In this document: positions 7,407 through 16,196 of the stretch, in pieces | Position numbering within the stretch: the stretch's first letter is position 1 | How the letters are laid out: the number at the start of each line of letters is the position of its first letter | Source: Paenibacillus sediminis | GTDB taxonomy: Bacteria > Bacillota > Bacilli > Paenibacillales > Paenibacillaceae | Reading direction: 5' to 3' | Length of the DNA stretch: 64,000 nucleotides | Assembly: GCF_017873765.1 (NCBI RefSeq) | Contig: NZ_JAGGKP010000008.1 | Coordinates: 1 to 64,000, forward strand | Program-made: the position numbers and the translations under genes | The notes under the pieces: model-generated | What the model saw: only the letters and a program-made list of their open reading frames with translations | The model's database searches: none | What the model was told of the DNA's origin: nothing

Positions 7407-8351
7407 GTCGTTATACAATTGACGCAAGTCATTCATTTCCTTCGCTATTCCGCTGCGCAGATTTACGATAGGTTCATAATGCAGCAGCTTTTGTGCTTTG
7501 CTAATATCTGCCCAAGTATGTTTCGGCTCGCCTCTCGCAGGGCCTGCAAATTCGAAAGCGATTTTTCGTTCAAATAACTCCTCCAAAATATGCATAATAT
7601 CAATAATTGAAGCCCGTTCTTTACCACCAATATTCATAGTTTCACCAATAACGTTTTCTGCATATAGTACATTAGCCGCAGCTTTGACACAATCATCGAT
7701 ATATGTGAAATCACGCGTCTGCTTCCCGTCTCCATATATAGGAATCGGTTTATGATGAAGTATATGATGTATAAAACGATGAAACGCCATATCTGGTCTT
7801 TGCCTTGGACCGTACACTGTGAAAAAACGCAAAATAATGATCGGTATTCCATCGTTCTCATAATATACTCTGCATAAATGTTCACCGGTTAATTTGCTGA
7901 CTCCATATGGCGATAACGGAGCTGGTACAGCACTTTCAGACACTTGACCTGTCCTCTCACCGTATACGGATGATGTTGATGCATAAATGAATTTGTGCAC
8001 CGAATGCTTCCTGCAGCCTTCAAGCATCTGCTGAGTCACTACAATATTATTCGTCACATAAGAAGAAAAGTCAGGTCCCCAGCTAGACCTTACGCCTGGT
8101 ATTCCAGCAAGATGATACACAGCATCTACCTTCGGCAATATTTCGTCCCAGTTCACTTCGAGTAGATGTTGCTCTTTAAATTCAAAACGAGGATGATGTA
8201 ATAGAGCCCGAAGATTCCTCTCTCTAATCCATTTAGGTGTTGTATTGACAAAGGCATCCATTCCAATTACCTCATTGTCTTCGTCCGATAAAAGTTTCTC
8301 ACTAAGATGTGAACCTATAAACCCGGCTGCACCGGTTACCAGAATTCTCAT
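7395..8351 (-). CDS. NAD-dependent sugar-nucleotide epimerase (UDP-glucuronate 4-epimerase-like)
   Basis: An extended short-chain dehydrogenase of 318 residues: NAD-binding ILVTGAAGFIGSHL at the start, a substrate segment with YASTSSVYGE, and the catalytic Tyr-x3-Lys in SPYGVSKLTGEH. The stretch RFFTVYGPRQRPDMAFHRF is typical of UDP-glucuronate/galacturonate epimerases rather than GalE. That fits its place directly after the UDP-glucose dehydrogenase gene, which would supply UDP-glucuronate. Bacillus subtilis has a comparable set (ytcA dehydrogenase, ytcB epimerase, ytcC glycosyltransferase) among spore genes. Because the dehydrogenase here is broken, its substrate must come from elsewhere or the step is lost. 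Substrate assignment is inference; the fold is certain. Confidence 0.85.
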   Translation of the reverse strand: MRILVTGAAGFIGSHLSEKLLSDEDNEVIGMDAFVNTTPKWIRERNLRALLHHPRFEFKEQHLLEVNWDEILPKVDAVYHLAGIPGVRSSWGPDFSSYVTNNIVVTQQMLEGCRKHSVHKFIYASTSSVYGERTGQVSESAVPAPLSPYGVSKLTGEHLCRVYYENDGIPIIILRFFTVYGPRQRPDMAFHRFIHHILHHKPIPIYGDGKQTRDFTYIDDCVKAAANVLYAENVIGETMNIGGKERASIIDIMHILEELFERKIAFEFAGPARGEPKHTWADISKAQKLLHYEPIVNLRSGIAKEMNDLRQLYNDSFN

Positions 8352-8368
8352 TCATCTTGACTCCTTAT

Positions 8369-9032
8369 TTACCGATTTCCAACTCCATAATAGTCATATC
8401 CCATAGAGATCATTTGTTTGGCATCCAGCATATTTCTACCGTCAAATATATAAGGCTTATTCATGAGTTCTTTCATATACAACCAATCAATCTTTTGGTA
8501 TAACGGCCATTCTGTGCAAATGATAACAGCATCAACCTTTTGAACCGCTTGTTCGGGAGAGTGGCACTGCGTTAATCTTTGTGAAATCAGATAAGCCGGA
8601 ACTTTGGCCAGCGGGTCGTGTACTCTTACCAAAGCTTGTTCATCCAGCAAACGATTAATAATATATATGGAAGATGCATCACGCGTTTGGTCTGTATCGG
8701 GTTTAAACGATAATCCGAATACAGCTTACCTCTTTCATATTTTGCAGATCTGCGCTTCCATCTAATCCTGAAGGAGTTTCTGTGCAAATAAAAATAATAT
8801 CTGCTTCCTTAATCGCACTTTCTGAATCGGTAGTGAATTTTATATTTCCTTCCTGTAAATGCTTCACTAATATCGATTCCAAGCCAGGTTCATAGAAATA
8901 GAGAGTGCCTTCACCCAGCAAATCAATATTGTTACGATCAGCATCTAAACCAGTAACCTTATAGCCCATTTCAGCAAACACCAGCGCTGTTGTTGTTCCC
9001 ACGTAACCCGTGCCAATCACTAAAATTTTCAA
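8369..9032 (-). pseudogene. ugd: UDP-glucose 6-dehydrogenase, internally deleted and frameshifted
   Basis: The 5' part encodes a normal NAD-binding start (ILVIGTGYVGTTTALVFAEMG) through IFICTETPSGLDGSADLQNM, then after about 103 residues drifts into SCIRIIV and stops. The 3' part, in another frame from about 8725, encodes the C-terminal domain: AVFGLSFKPDTDQTRDASS, VHDPLA, AVIICTEWPLY, IFDGRN. About 200 residues of the usual 430-450 are missing, including the dimerisation helix and the loop with the catalytic cysteine (GGSCFPKD in the family). Deletion and frame change coincide near 8725-8735, so one event could explain both. The gene cannot make active enzyme. It sits in frame with the operon: ATGA overlap with the nucleotidyltransferase upstream and 17 bases before the epimerase. 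Confidence 0.9.
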
Positions 9033-10024
9033 TGTTCGATCACCTTCTTGCTGCTGCGAGGCAACCCTGCCATGACGGAATGATGACCCATAATACTGTT
9101 CTTGATCTGATAAGGAATATGCTTTAATCGAACGCTGTCCAAAATAATGCTATTCTCAATGTGACAGCCTTCTAACCATACATCAGAACCGATTGAGACG
9201 TAAGGACCAATGACGCAGTCTTTTATCTCACAATCTCTCTCAATAATCACTGGGGGAATAATTTGAGTGTTCTCGAATGTACAACCCGCCAGATAAATAC
9301 GACGCCCCTTCATATTTCTCAGCATGCTTCGATTTGCTTCCAGCCATCGCTCGATAGTGCCGACGTCAACATTATGTTTGTCGGTATAGGTACTGGATAC
9401 AGAATATTTATGATCTATGATCCATTGGAGGGCATCTGTTATTTCGTACTCTCCTCTTGCAGAAGGGGATATAGAGTCAATTGCTTTGAAAATGGTTGAG
9501 TCAAAAGCATACGATCCCAGAACAGCGAGGTTCGATTTCGGATTTATCGGCTTCTCCTCGATCCCGATGATCTTTCCATCTACTACTTCCGCAATTCCGT
9601 AGTCCTGAGGATTTTTAACGGAAGCGAGCATGACAGCTGCATTGCTCTCCTGTCGCTCAATACTACTTTTGAGGCCGGCAAGCGATTCTGTAATCAGGTT
9701 GTCCCCGAGCAAAAGTATAAATGGATCTGCACCAATAAAATCTTTTGCATGTCTAACGGCATCAGCGATGCCTTTCGGTTCGTTCTGATAAATATAAGTG
9801 ATTCTTATCCCCCATTGTTTGTCGTAATCTAATTTTTCTTTAATCATTTTCTTTTGAGACTTATTGATCACGATTCCGATGTCTAGGATGTCAAGTTCAA
9901 CTAATTTTTCGATGCAATAATACAAAATAGGTTTATTAGCGACGGGAAGGATCGTTTTGGGATAAGAGAGAGTTAGCGGGTGAAGTCTGCTACCTTTTCC
10001 AGCACATAGAATTAGTCCCTTCAT
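9029..10024 (-). CDS. Sugar-phosphate nucleotidyltransferase (RmlA/GlmU-like)
   Basis: The 331-residue protein begins KGLILCAGKGSRLHPLT, the NTP-binding loop of sugar-1-phosphate nucleotidyltransferases, followed by YPKTILPVANKPIL, a central LLGDNLI metal site and EEKPINPKS. After about residue 230 there is a left-handed beta-helix-like tail of I/V-rich repeats (IIERDCEIKDCVIGPYVSIG), as in long RmlA-type enzymes. It should make an NDP-sugar from sugar-1-phosphate and NTP; whether dTDP- or UDP-linked is not decided by sequence. It is the first gene of the ugd-epimerase operon. In Bacillus subtilis ytdA occupies the equivalent place beside ytcABC. Confidence 0.85.
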   Translation of the reverse strand: MKGLILCAGKGSRLHPLTLSYPKTILPVANKPILYYCIEKLVELDILDIGIVINKSQKKMIKEKLDYDKQWGIRITYIYQNEPKGIADAVRHAKDFIGADPFILLLGDNLITESLAGLKSSIERQESNAAVMLASVKNPQDYGIAEVVDGKIIGIEEKPINPKSNLAVLGSYAFDSTIFKAIDSISPSARGEYEITDALQWIIDHKYSVSSTYTDKHNVDVGTIERWLEANRSMLRNMKGRRIYLAGCTFENTQIIPPVIIERDCEIKDCVIGPYVSIGSDVWLEGCHIENSIILDSVRLKHIPYQIKNSIMGHHSVMAGLPRSSKKVIEH

Positions 10025-10141
10025 ACACGACTCTCCTTTACTTTTGTAAAACGATTGTAAATTAACGTATGTTTTAATTAATTATTAGGGTACGGCTAGT
10101 ATAAGTGTTTAGTAAAATATGCTATTGTATCGTATTCATCA

Positions 10142-10175
10142 CAAAAAAATGACCCCCATGATGATCATAGAGGCC
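10142..10175 (-). terminator. Terminator of the GT4/CotS operon
   Basis: Minus strand CCTCTATGAT pairs (with G-U pairs) with ATCATGGGGG and is followed by TCATTTTTTT. It separates the CotS operon from the sugar-nucleotide operon. Confidence 0.6.
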
Positions 10176-10181
10176 CGAACA

Positions 10182-11318
10182 TTATTTACGTTTCCACACC
10201 GCTAATATTTCACTGGCAACACGATTCCATCTGAAATGCTGTTCGGCAACGTGACGACCATTCTTCCCCATACGCTGCCCTAGTTCTCTGTCAGATAGAA
10301 GCTGGTTCAGTTTCTGTACATACTCGCCGGGCTCTTCTGGATTTTCAATAAGAAGACCGTTATTATTCATAACAATCTCTGAATTGCCGCCTCGGTTCGT
10401 TGTAATAAAAGGCAATCCGGCTGCCATCGCTTCGTAATGAACCCTGGCTAGCGGCTCTTGCCAGAGGGATGTACATGCGAAGATATCAGAAGCCCAGTAC
10501 CAATGGTGAATTTGATCTGCAGGAACATATCCTGTCGTCAATACGGGGATTGGTGAACGTGCAGCGATCGCCCTTACGTAAGCGACATAATCGCTTACTC
10601 TGTTTTCGCTGTACCACGAACCTCCTACCACGACGAGCACAGCATCTGAGCGACGAAGCACTGACATCGCACGAATTAATACATGAGGGCCTTTCTTTGG
10701 AGAAAGCCGGCCAACGAACAGGATGACTTTTTTGGAATTGATATTATGATTGGACCTTAACTGTTCTCTGATTTGACGGGCATTATTGGATTGATAATAT
10801 GGAACAAAGCGGTCTAAATCGACACCTGAATAGATGGTTCTTATTTTGGAAACCGCCTGAGGGAAATATTCACAAATAGTTCTGCCTATATAGTTGCTGA
10901 TCGTAATAATGCGCTCCGTTTGCTCAACTGCAATCCTTCCTTCTTCATTGCTAATTTTAGAAGGCTGAAACATATCATTATGCATACTTAAAATGATGCG
11001 TGCATTAGGGGCTGCTTCACGTATTAGGCTCACCAGCCGTGGGCGATTAAAAATATGAATCACATCATAATGATTCTGTCTTACAAATTCGATAACCCCC
11101 CTGGCATACAATTCGAATATGCCCTCTGAATCAACACGAACATATCTGATCCCGTTTACGACCTCCTCACGAGGTAAGTCAACATCCGTTCTACCGAGTA
11201 ATGTAATTTTGTGCTGTTTACTTAACAAACCTACTACTCCATTAATATAAGTTTGAATCGCTCCTCCGCGGATCGGTGGAACAGGCAGCTTTTCCGTACA
11301 AATCATTAACACATTCAA
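10182..11318 (-). CDS. GT4 glycosyltransferase, CotSA-like
   Basis: A retaining GT-B glycosyltransferase of 378 residues. The N-terminal acceptor half opens MNVLMICTEKLPVPPIRGGAIQTYI. The donor half includes FVGRLSPKKGPHVLIRAM and the EX7E motif in EPLARVHYEAMAAGLPFITT, which binds the nucleotide sugar. Its length and its place 49 bases after a CotS-like gene resemble Bacillus subtilis CotSA, a spore-coat GT4 protein encoded next to cotS. It probably decorates a spore surface component in the mother cell. Donor and acceptor are unknown, and CotSA function itself is poorly defined. Confidence 0.85.
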   Translation of the reverse strand: MNVLMICTEKLPVPPIRGGAIQTYINGVVGLLSKQHKITLLGRTDVDLPREEVVNGIRYVRVDSEGIFELYARGVIEFVRQNHYDVIHIFNRPRLVSLIREAAPNARIILSMHNDMFQPSKISNEEGRIAVEQTERIITISNYIGRTICEYFPQAVSKIRTIYSGVDLDRFVPYYQSNNARQIREQLRSNHNINSKKVILFVGRLSPKKGPHVLIRAMSVLRRSDAVLVVVGGSWYSENRVSDYVAYVRAIAARSPIPVLTTGYVPADQIHHWYWASDIFACTSLWQEPLARVHYEAMAAGLPFITTNRGGNSEIVMNNNGLLIENPEEPGEYVQKLNQLLSDRELGQRMGKNGRHVAEQHFRWNRVASEILAVWKRK

Positions 11319-11367
11319 TTTTCATTCCCCTTTCATGTTCAAGAGACGGTGAAGTTGTTGTTACTTC

Positions 11368-13065
11368 TTAAGCTAACTTTTTATTAGTTGTCTTTTTCGT
11401 TGGATTTGTCGTTTTCGTTCGATTTGTCGTTTTCACTGAAGATACTTTCTTCAAGGCTGATAGCTCTTTTGGAATCCATGGAGAAGTTTTTGGGGTACTG
11501 ATGCTTTGCTTTTTCCTCGTCACTATTTTCTTCGTATTTGTTTTTGTTGTCTTCTTTATCGTTTGCTTTTCAACGACCTTACTCTTCGCAGCGTTTTTAC
11601 TTATCACTTTCTTGCTCGTTATTTTCTTACTCGTTATTTTCTGACTGTCAACTTTCTTACTGACGACTTTGGTAGCAGCCACGTTCTTTACAAGTTTCTT
11701 TTTCGAACCACTTCTCTTAGAAGTTTGTTTCTTCCGTTTGGGCTTCAGATTGAATTGAATGACTTTTCTTTGAGCCCTTTGGACTGGAGCGATTTCAGGT
11801 GAAATGGATACTGCAAATTCAGGCACCCTTACTTCTGGTGTAATATCACGATCATAAGTTTCGCCTCTACTAGCGCCGAGCGGCGTGCCCTTAAATACAT
11901 GTTCAGAAGGAATACGCGTAACCGCGTAGTTTTCAGGAGCCTTCGAGTAGTCACCTTGAGCGTATTTGGATTTATCTGCCGCAAGTTCGGCTAATGCAGC
12001 CCGCTTACTATCTTCGGTCGCCATCAATCTCTGAAGAAGAACTTCCAGTTCACTGTTCAAAGTCAACGTTGGCTCAAACACAACTTCTTTTACATGTTTA
12101 TAAAATTCATTAGGTAACGACATATCGTTCAGCAGTACTTCAAATGTCTCCGCATCGATCGGATTGCCCTCATGATATGCCTCAATCATTCCTCTCATCC
12201 AAGTCACGTCCCAAACGCCCATATCATCCATTGTACTTGTAATGAGTTTGCGTAAATCACGAATCGGCAGGTCATAAGCGACGCCGTCCAGATCAATGAC
12301 CCAAATGCCGCCTGGTCCCATTTGACCGTTGGACCATCCGTAATCTTGGTGAACAAGACCCCAGTATGGTTCTCCCATAGCAATCATTTTGTAATAAGAG
12401 GACGCTTCAAGACGCACTAACGCTTCACGAGCCTGTTTATCAAACATATCAACGACAGATAGTAATTGTTTGCTGGCAGGCATTTCTGAATAGGCATTTG
12501 CGATATCCCGAAACCATCCGATTTTCGTAATAATCTTCTCATAGTATTTGGGCCATTTGTACAGTCTGGAAGAATTCGCAGCGAGTTCTGGCGGAACATA
12601 TCCTTTCGTATGTCGATGGAACTCTCCTAGTCCTTTGCAAAGCTGCATTGCACCTTCTAGATCTATTTTGGAAGCGGGCTGCAAAGTGATCCAGTCTGTT
12701 ACGATCCAAAGTTTACCGCCGGCCTCAACATAAAGCTGCCCGTCTCTGGCTGGTATTAGCGAAGGAACTCTACCTCCTTGCCGAACAACATATTCTTGTG
12801 CCCCCACACTAAAAAGGCTTCGATATGGCGTGCGATGCAGCACTTTAAGGCTTCGAGGTCCCTTATTTGTGTCAATTCTCCAAATAGCTCCGCCTTTGTC
12901 TGGTTTTGCTGTAATGAGACTCATACCAGAAACCTTCATATCATAAAGTCCGACGACTTCCCAGGCCATGGCTTCCACCTCAGGCGGGACGTACTGCTCG
13001 AGATTTAGCACAGCTGATCCTGCAGCATTCAATTCGTCCCAAGGTTGAATAATATATTCCTGCAT
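11368..13065 (-). CDS. CotS-family coat protein with long lysine-rich tail
   Basis: Residues 1 to about 380 form a kinase-like CotS domain. Visible motifs are the Brenner-like VHQDYGWSNGQ (about 238-248) and IDLDGVAYDLPIRDL (about 257-271), as in aminoglycoside-phosphotransferase relatives; such coat proteins may be catalytically weak. From about residue 430 to 565 there is a disordered tail of Lys/Ser/Thr/Val with units like VVSKKV, ITSKK and VISKN. The tail is unlike typical CotS, which is about 350 residues, and could bind DNA, polyanionic polysaccharide or be a cross-linking or modification site. GGAGGGG sits six bases before the ATG. It is followed by the CotSA-like gene. Family sure, tail role unknown. 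Confidence 0.82.
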   Translation of the reverse strand: MQEYIIQPWDELNAAGSAVLNLEQYVPPEVEAMAWEVVGLYDMKVSGMSLITAKPDKGGAIWRIDTNKGPRSLKVLHRTPYRSLFSVGAQEYVVRQGGRVPSLIPARDGQLYVEAGGKLWIVTDWITLQPASKIDLEGAMQLCKGLGEFHRHTKGYVPPELAANSSRLYKWPKYYEKIITKIGWFRDIANAYSEMPASKQLLSVVDMFDKQAREALVRLEASSYYKMIAMGEPYWGLVHQDYGWSNGQMGPGGIWVIDLDGVAYDLPIRDLRKLITSTMDDMGVWDVTWMRGMIEAYHEGNPIDAETFEVLLNDMSLPNEFYKHVKEVVFEPTLTLNSELEVLLQRLMATEDSKRAALAELAADKSKYAQGDYSKAPENYAVTRIPSEHVFKGTPLGASRGETYDRDITPEVRVPEFAVSISPEIAPVQRAQRKVIQFNLKPKRKKQTSKRSGSKKKLVKNVAATKVVSKKVDSQKITSKKITSKKVISKNAAKSKVVEKQTIKKTTKTNTKKIVTRKKQSISTPKTSPWIPKELSALKKVSSVKTTNRTKTTNPTKKTTNKKLA

Positions 13066-13221
13066 TGTATCCCCTCCGTGATTATCTGTACTAATAAACC
13101 ACTAACAATTGAACCAGTATATTTACCACTACACTTACATTATTCTGACGTCCAACTATTGTAACGGACATTTATCTCTCTTTCCGAAATATCACAATGC
13201 CCAAAAATCATGGAAGAAAAC

Positions 13222-13246
13222 TAAAAAAAAACACCTGCCTAGGTGT
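13222..13246 (-). terminator. Terminator of the second GT4 gene
   Basis: Minus strand ACACCTAGGCAGGTGT followed by nine T. It lies just after the stop codon at 13258. Confidence 0.85.
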
Positions 13247-13257
13247 CTAAAATCGAG

Positions 13258-14553
13258 TCAATAAGTGTTAAAGCGATCCAGCATATCATTTTTCTCTAAA
13301 ATCGGTTTATACACATCAATCAATTTCGTTGTCGTATTTACAATGTTGAATTTCATCTCTACATATCGCCTTCCGTTCCAGACGTAGTTGTTTGTTTGAT
13401 CGCTGCTTAAGCTCATCACAAGTTTCAAATCTTTCATAATCGTTTCTTGTGAACTTATCTCAGCTTCTCCATGATCTCCAAACCAAGAATCCCATGTCCT
13501 ATCGAAATGCTCTGGCTTCACTAAGCCAATAAAGCCTTTACTGCCGACCGAAATAAGCGGGCGCCGACAAGCTAATGCCTCCATACCTACCCGGCCGGTT
13601 CCAATAACGCAATTACTTATCGAATAGAAACTTCTCATATTAACAACTTCCCCAATAAAATGCACAAACGGCTTTTTTACATAACGTTGAATCCGGTCTA
13701 TATCTGCTTCAACTTTATTCCTGTGAATGCCTCCGCCTACAATAAGCAGCCGTAAATCAGAAGACATAGCAAGTTCTGAACAAGCTTTAATAACGTCTTT
13801 GCATATGTCAGCCTTCTCCCATGCTAACCTGGCTGCATAAGTAACAACGAATGATTGATCTGATATGCCTAAGCTAGCACGAATATCATTTTGAAAGAAC
13901 GAAGGATAAGCATCATATGCCATTAAATCTATCCCGTTAGGGATAACTGTCGACTCTATTCCGTTAAGAAGAAGCATTCTTTGTACTGCTGGACTTACAC
14001 TTATGACACTCGAAATATTTTTTAACATATTTAAAAATTGATCTTCGTAATACATGCCATGCACCGTAAATACAAATGGAATGTCCATTTGCTCAGCAGC
14101 TACCTTCGCTATTCTCCCAGATGGTGTCTGATGTCCATGCACAATGTTAATTTTTTCAGATTGAATGATATGAATAAGTTTATTTACATGATCGATATAT
14201 TGGTCCCAATTCGGTTCATAATTATCAAGTACAAAATCTATTTCATAAACCGAGCAACCGAGTCCTAGAAAAGGCTCAAGCAATTTTCCTCGTTTGGCGG
14301 CGACAACTACCTTTGCTCTTCTTTTCAAGAGTTCACGTGCCGTCGAAAGGACATGAGTCTCTGTCCCCCCTACATTGAACTGGTCAATGACCATTAATAT
14401 TCGTAACTGCTCAGTGGAATCTCTATTGATGCTTAGACGCAGAAGATCCTTTTTCGGATTTTTTGTTTCTTTCTTGGAAAGTTTGCTTCTGCTTAGTTTA
14501 TCCATCATCTTCCGCTTCTTGTTTAACAACAGAAACACTCTCCCTTGCCTCAT
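13258..14553 (-). CDS. GT4 glycosyltransferase with basic N-terminal extension
   Basis: The 431-residue protein has a GT-B core starting about residue 50: LRILMVIDQFNVGGTETHVL, then NIVHGHQTPSGRIAKVAAE in the acceptor half. The donor half has VTYAARLAWEKADICKDV and GRVGMEALACRRPLISVGSKG. The first 50 residues are rich in Lys, Arg and Ser (KLSRSKLSKKETKNPKKD) and are not part of the fold. The ATG at 14553 has no clear ribosome site; GGGAGAG inside the frame would better serve a TTG about codon nine, so the start is uncertain. It lies between CotS-type genes and is probably a spore-surface enzyme. Donor and acceptor are unknown. Confidence 0.8.
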   Translation of the reverse strand: MRQGRVFLLLNKKRKMMDKLSRSKLSKKETKNPKKDLLRLSINRDSTEQLRILMVIDQFNVGGTETHVLSTARELLKRRAKVVVAAKRGKLLEPFLGLGCSVYEIDFVLDNYEPNWDQYIDHVNKLIHIIQSEKINIVHGHQTPSGRIAKVAAEQMDIPFVFTVHGMYYEDQFLNMLKNISSVISVSPAVQRMLLLNGIESTVIPNGIDLMAYDAYPSFFQNDIRASLGISDQSFVVTYAARLAWEKADICKDVIKACSELAMSSDLRLLIVGGGIHRNKVEADIDRIQRYVKKPFVHFIGEVVNMRSFYSISNCVIGTGRVGMEALACRRPLISVGSKGFIGLVKPEHFDRTWDSWFGDHGEAEISSQETIMKDLKLVMSLSSDQTNNYVWNGRRYVEMKFNIVNTTTKLIDVYKPILEKNDMLDRFNTY

Positions 14554-14693
14554 GATCGAGATACACTACTAAAATATATGTGTGTACATTACACATTGAT
14601 AGGTATATACGTGTAGTTTTATGGCAACTTACCCAATTTCCATCTTAGCCCTGAAACTTACCTATGCTACTCAGAATATATTGAAATAATTGA

Positions 14694-15683
14694 ATGAGAT
14701 TTCATCAGAAGAGAGGAGAGAAACTGACGGAGATGTTTACAGATGAGGAAATGCAAATACTTTGTGATGAATTTCAAATAGGCGAATTTATAAGTTCATG
14801 CGGAAAACTCGGAGGTTATTTCAATGTGAACCACAAAATCGAAACAAGCCGAGGGTTATATGTACTGAAAGCACTAAATTCATCAATTTCCGAGGAACAT
14901 CTCCAATATACAAAGGGCGTTCTTTCCGTTCTTCAGGCCAAACAATTGCCAGTACTGGTTCCTATGATCAGCCAATCAACAGGAGACAATTTCTTCAAAT
15001 TATACGGAAAAAGAGTACAAGTGACCCCATTCATTGAAGCACATTCATTCGAATGCAGGGTTAAACAAGTAAATTCAAGCGGCAAAATGCTGCGAAAATT
15101 CCATGATGCGCTAATGACAATGAAACCCGGTCCATCTCCGAATTATTCGTTTTATCCAGAAGACAATTTTTACGCCAAAGCTGTAGATCAAATGAAATCA
15201 ATGCACATCTTATCACAGAGCCGCATATCGTCGATTGAGTCTTGGACTGAGCAACTCTTGAACGAATGGAATCGTTCAAGAGAACAACTGCCAACCACGA
15301 TCGTTCATGCGGATTGGCATTTCTGGAATCAATACTATACTGAAGATGATAACGTCTGTCTTATTATGGATTTTGACTCCATACAACGCGGAATAAGAAT
15401 ACACGATGTTGCTTATGCGCTATGGGTCATTCATATACTGCTTGCTGAACATTCTTCAAGTTCTTTAGATGAAGCTTTTTTACAAGGATATGGGACATTA
15501 ACCAAGGAGGAACAATATATGCTGCCCTGGGCCCTAGTAAGAATTAGTTTGTTCTTCTTATGTAATGCCGCATTTTCATCACAAGCAGAGCAAAAATTGC
15601 GGAAGCAATGGTACACACAAAAACCTTTTATCGAATGGATTTTATCAGATGGCAAGAAGAGCATCCTTCAAAAAACAAATTAA
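14694..15683 (+). CDS. CotS-like / phosphotransferase-fold spore coat protein
   Basis: A 329-residue protein of the aminoglycoside-phosphotransferase/CotS fold. ATP-site region is GGYFNVNHKIETSRGLYVLKAL; the catalytic loop reads VHADWHFWNQYY and the metal-site segment IMDFDSIQRGIRIHDVAYAL. All key Asp and Asn are present, so it may be an active kinase of a small molecule or sugar. It is divergent from the GT4 gene at 13258, inside the spore-surface region, which favours a CotS/CotI-type coat role. Start is uncertain: ATG 14694 has no ribosome site, whereas GAGGAG at 14713 would fit a CTG at 14724 or, less well, ATG 14733. Confidence 0.78.
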   Translation: MRFHQKRGEKLTEMFTDEEMQILCDEFQIGEFISSCGKLGGYFNVNHKIETSRGLYVLKALNSSISEEHLQYTKGVLSVLQAKQLPVLVPMISQSTGDNFFKLYGKRVQVTPFIEAHSFECRVKQVNSSGKMLRKFHDALMTMKPGPSPNYSFYPEDNFYAKAVDQMKSMHILSQSRISSIESWTEQLLNEWNRSREQLPTTIVHADWHFWNQYYTEDDNVCLIMDFDSIQRGIRIHDVAYALWVIHILLAEHSSSSLDEAFLQGYGTLTKEEQYMLPWALVRISLFFLCNAAFSSQAEQKLRKQWYTQKPFIEWILSDGKKSILQKTN

Positions 15684-15710
15684 AAAGCCGCTTTTTGCGG
15701 CTTTTTTTTT
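15682..15710. terminator. Bidirectional terminator between convergent genes
   Basis: AAAAAGCCGC, loop TTTTT, GCGGCTTTTTTTTT. It serves the plus-strand CotS-like gene; the left A-tract would give weaker function for the minus-strand gene at 15709. Confidence 0.9.
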
Positions 15711-16050
15711 ATTGCGACTTATATGCTAATGACTGCCCATCCTCAAACCCCTTCGCGAATCCTGCATTAAATCCTTCATTATAAGCCGTATCGTATCCTT
15801 GGTGGAACGATGGTGAAGCTGTAGGAGCAGATGCAGGTGTTAATTCCACAGGCGGCATTGCAGGTTTCTGCGCTGCTTTACGACGGCGTGAACGCGTTTG
15901 CTTGTGTATTGTACGTTTACGCCCATCACTCACATTCAGATTGTAATGACCGCGACTTCTCAAATCCTTTCCTTTCTTTTTTTTCAATAAAGGTGTTGTA
16001 CTCGAAACGAGCATTTCTCTTGAATTTTGTGTTAAAAAGGTTCTTCTCAT
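15709..16050 (-). CDS. Small basic protein with Gly/Phe C-terminal repeat
   Basis: I do not recognise this 113-residue protein. The first 65 residues are very basic (LLKKKKGKDLRSRGHYN, TRSRRRKAAQKPA). A Pro/Ala/Ser linker follows, then a tail of four-residue spacing, YDTAYNEGFNAGFAKGFEDG, where aromatic and Gly residues recur. Similar EGF/AGF/KGF tails are common in small Bacillales exosporium or coat-linked proteins, but I cannot name the family. AGGAGGG lies eight bases before the ATG, so it is a real gene. A sigma-K-like promoter may precede it. Its location between CotS and the fibre-glycosyltransferase operon suggests a spore-surface part. Confidence 0.7.
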   Translation of the reverse strand: MRRTFLTQNSREMLVSSTTPLLKKKKGKDLRSRGHYNLNVSDGRKRTIHKQTRSRRRKAAQKPAMPPVELTPASAPTASPSFHQGYDTAYNEGFNAGFAKGFEDGQSLAYKSQ

Positions 16051-16112
16051 TGTATTACCCTCCTGTTCTCCTAGAAAATGAACTTTCCAGCTGAATCAGC
16101 ATCTGCCTACTA

Positions 16113-16140
16113 CAACATATGCCCGACCTTGAAGGACAGT
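16113..16140 (-). promoter_or_regulatory. Weak sigma-K-like promoter of the small basic protein
   Basis: Minus strand AC, 17 bases, CATATGTTG (eight of nine to CATANNNTA), about 65 bases before the start codon. Confidence 0.28.
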
Positions 16141-16196
16141 TCTAGGCCATCACCTAGTCTTTATAACATTTCTTTGTTTCTATGGGAGGGGGGGGC

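Noticed and set aside
11506..11802. Plus-strand hydrophobic frame opposite the CotS-like lysine tail
   Set aside because: Phe/Leu-rich translation is the complement of Lys codons, with no ribosome site.
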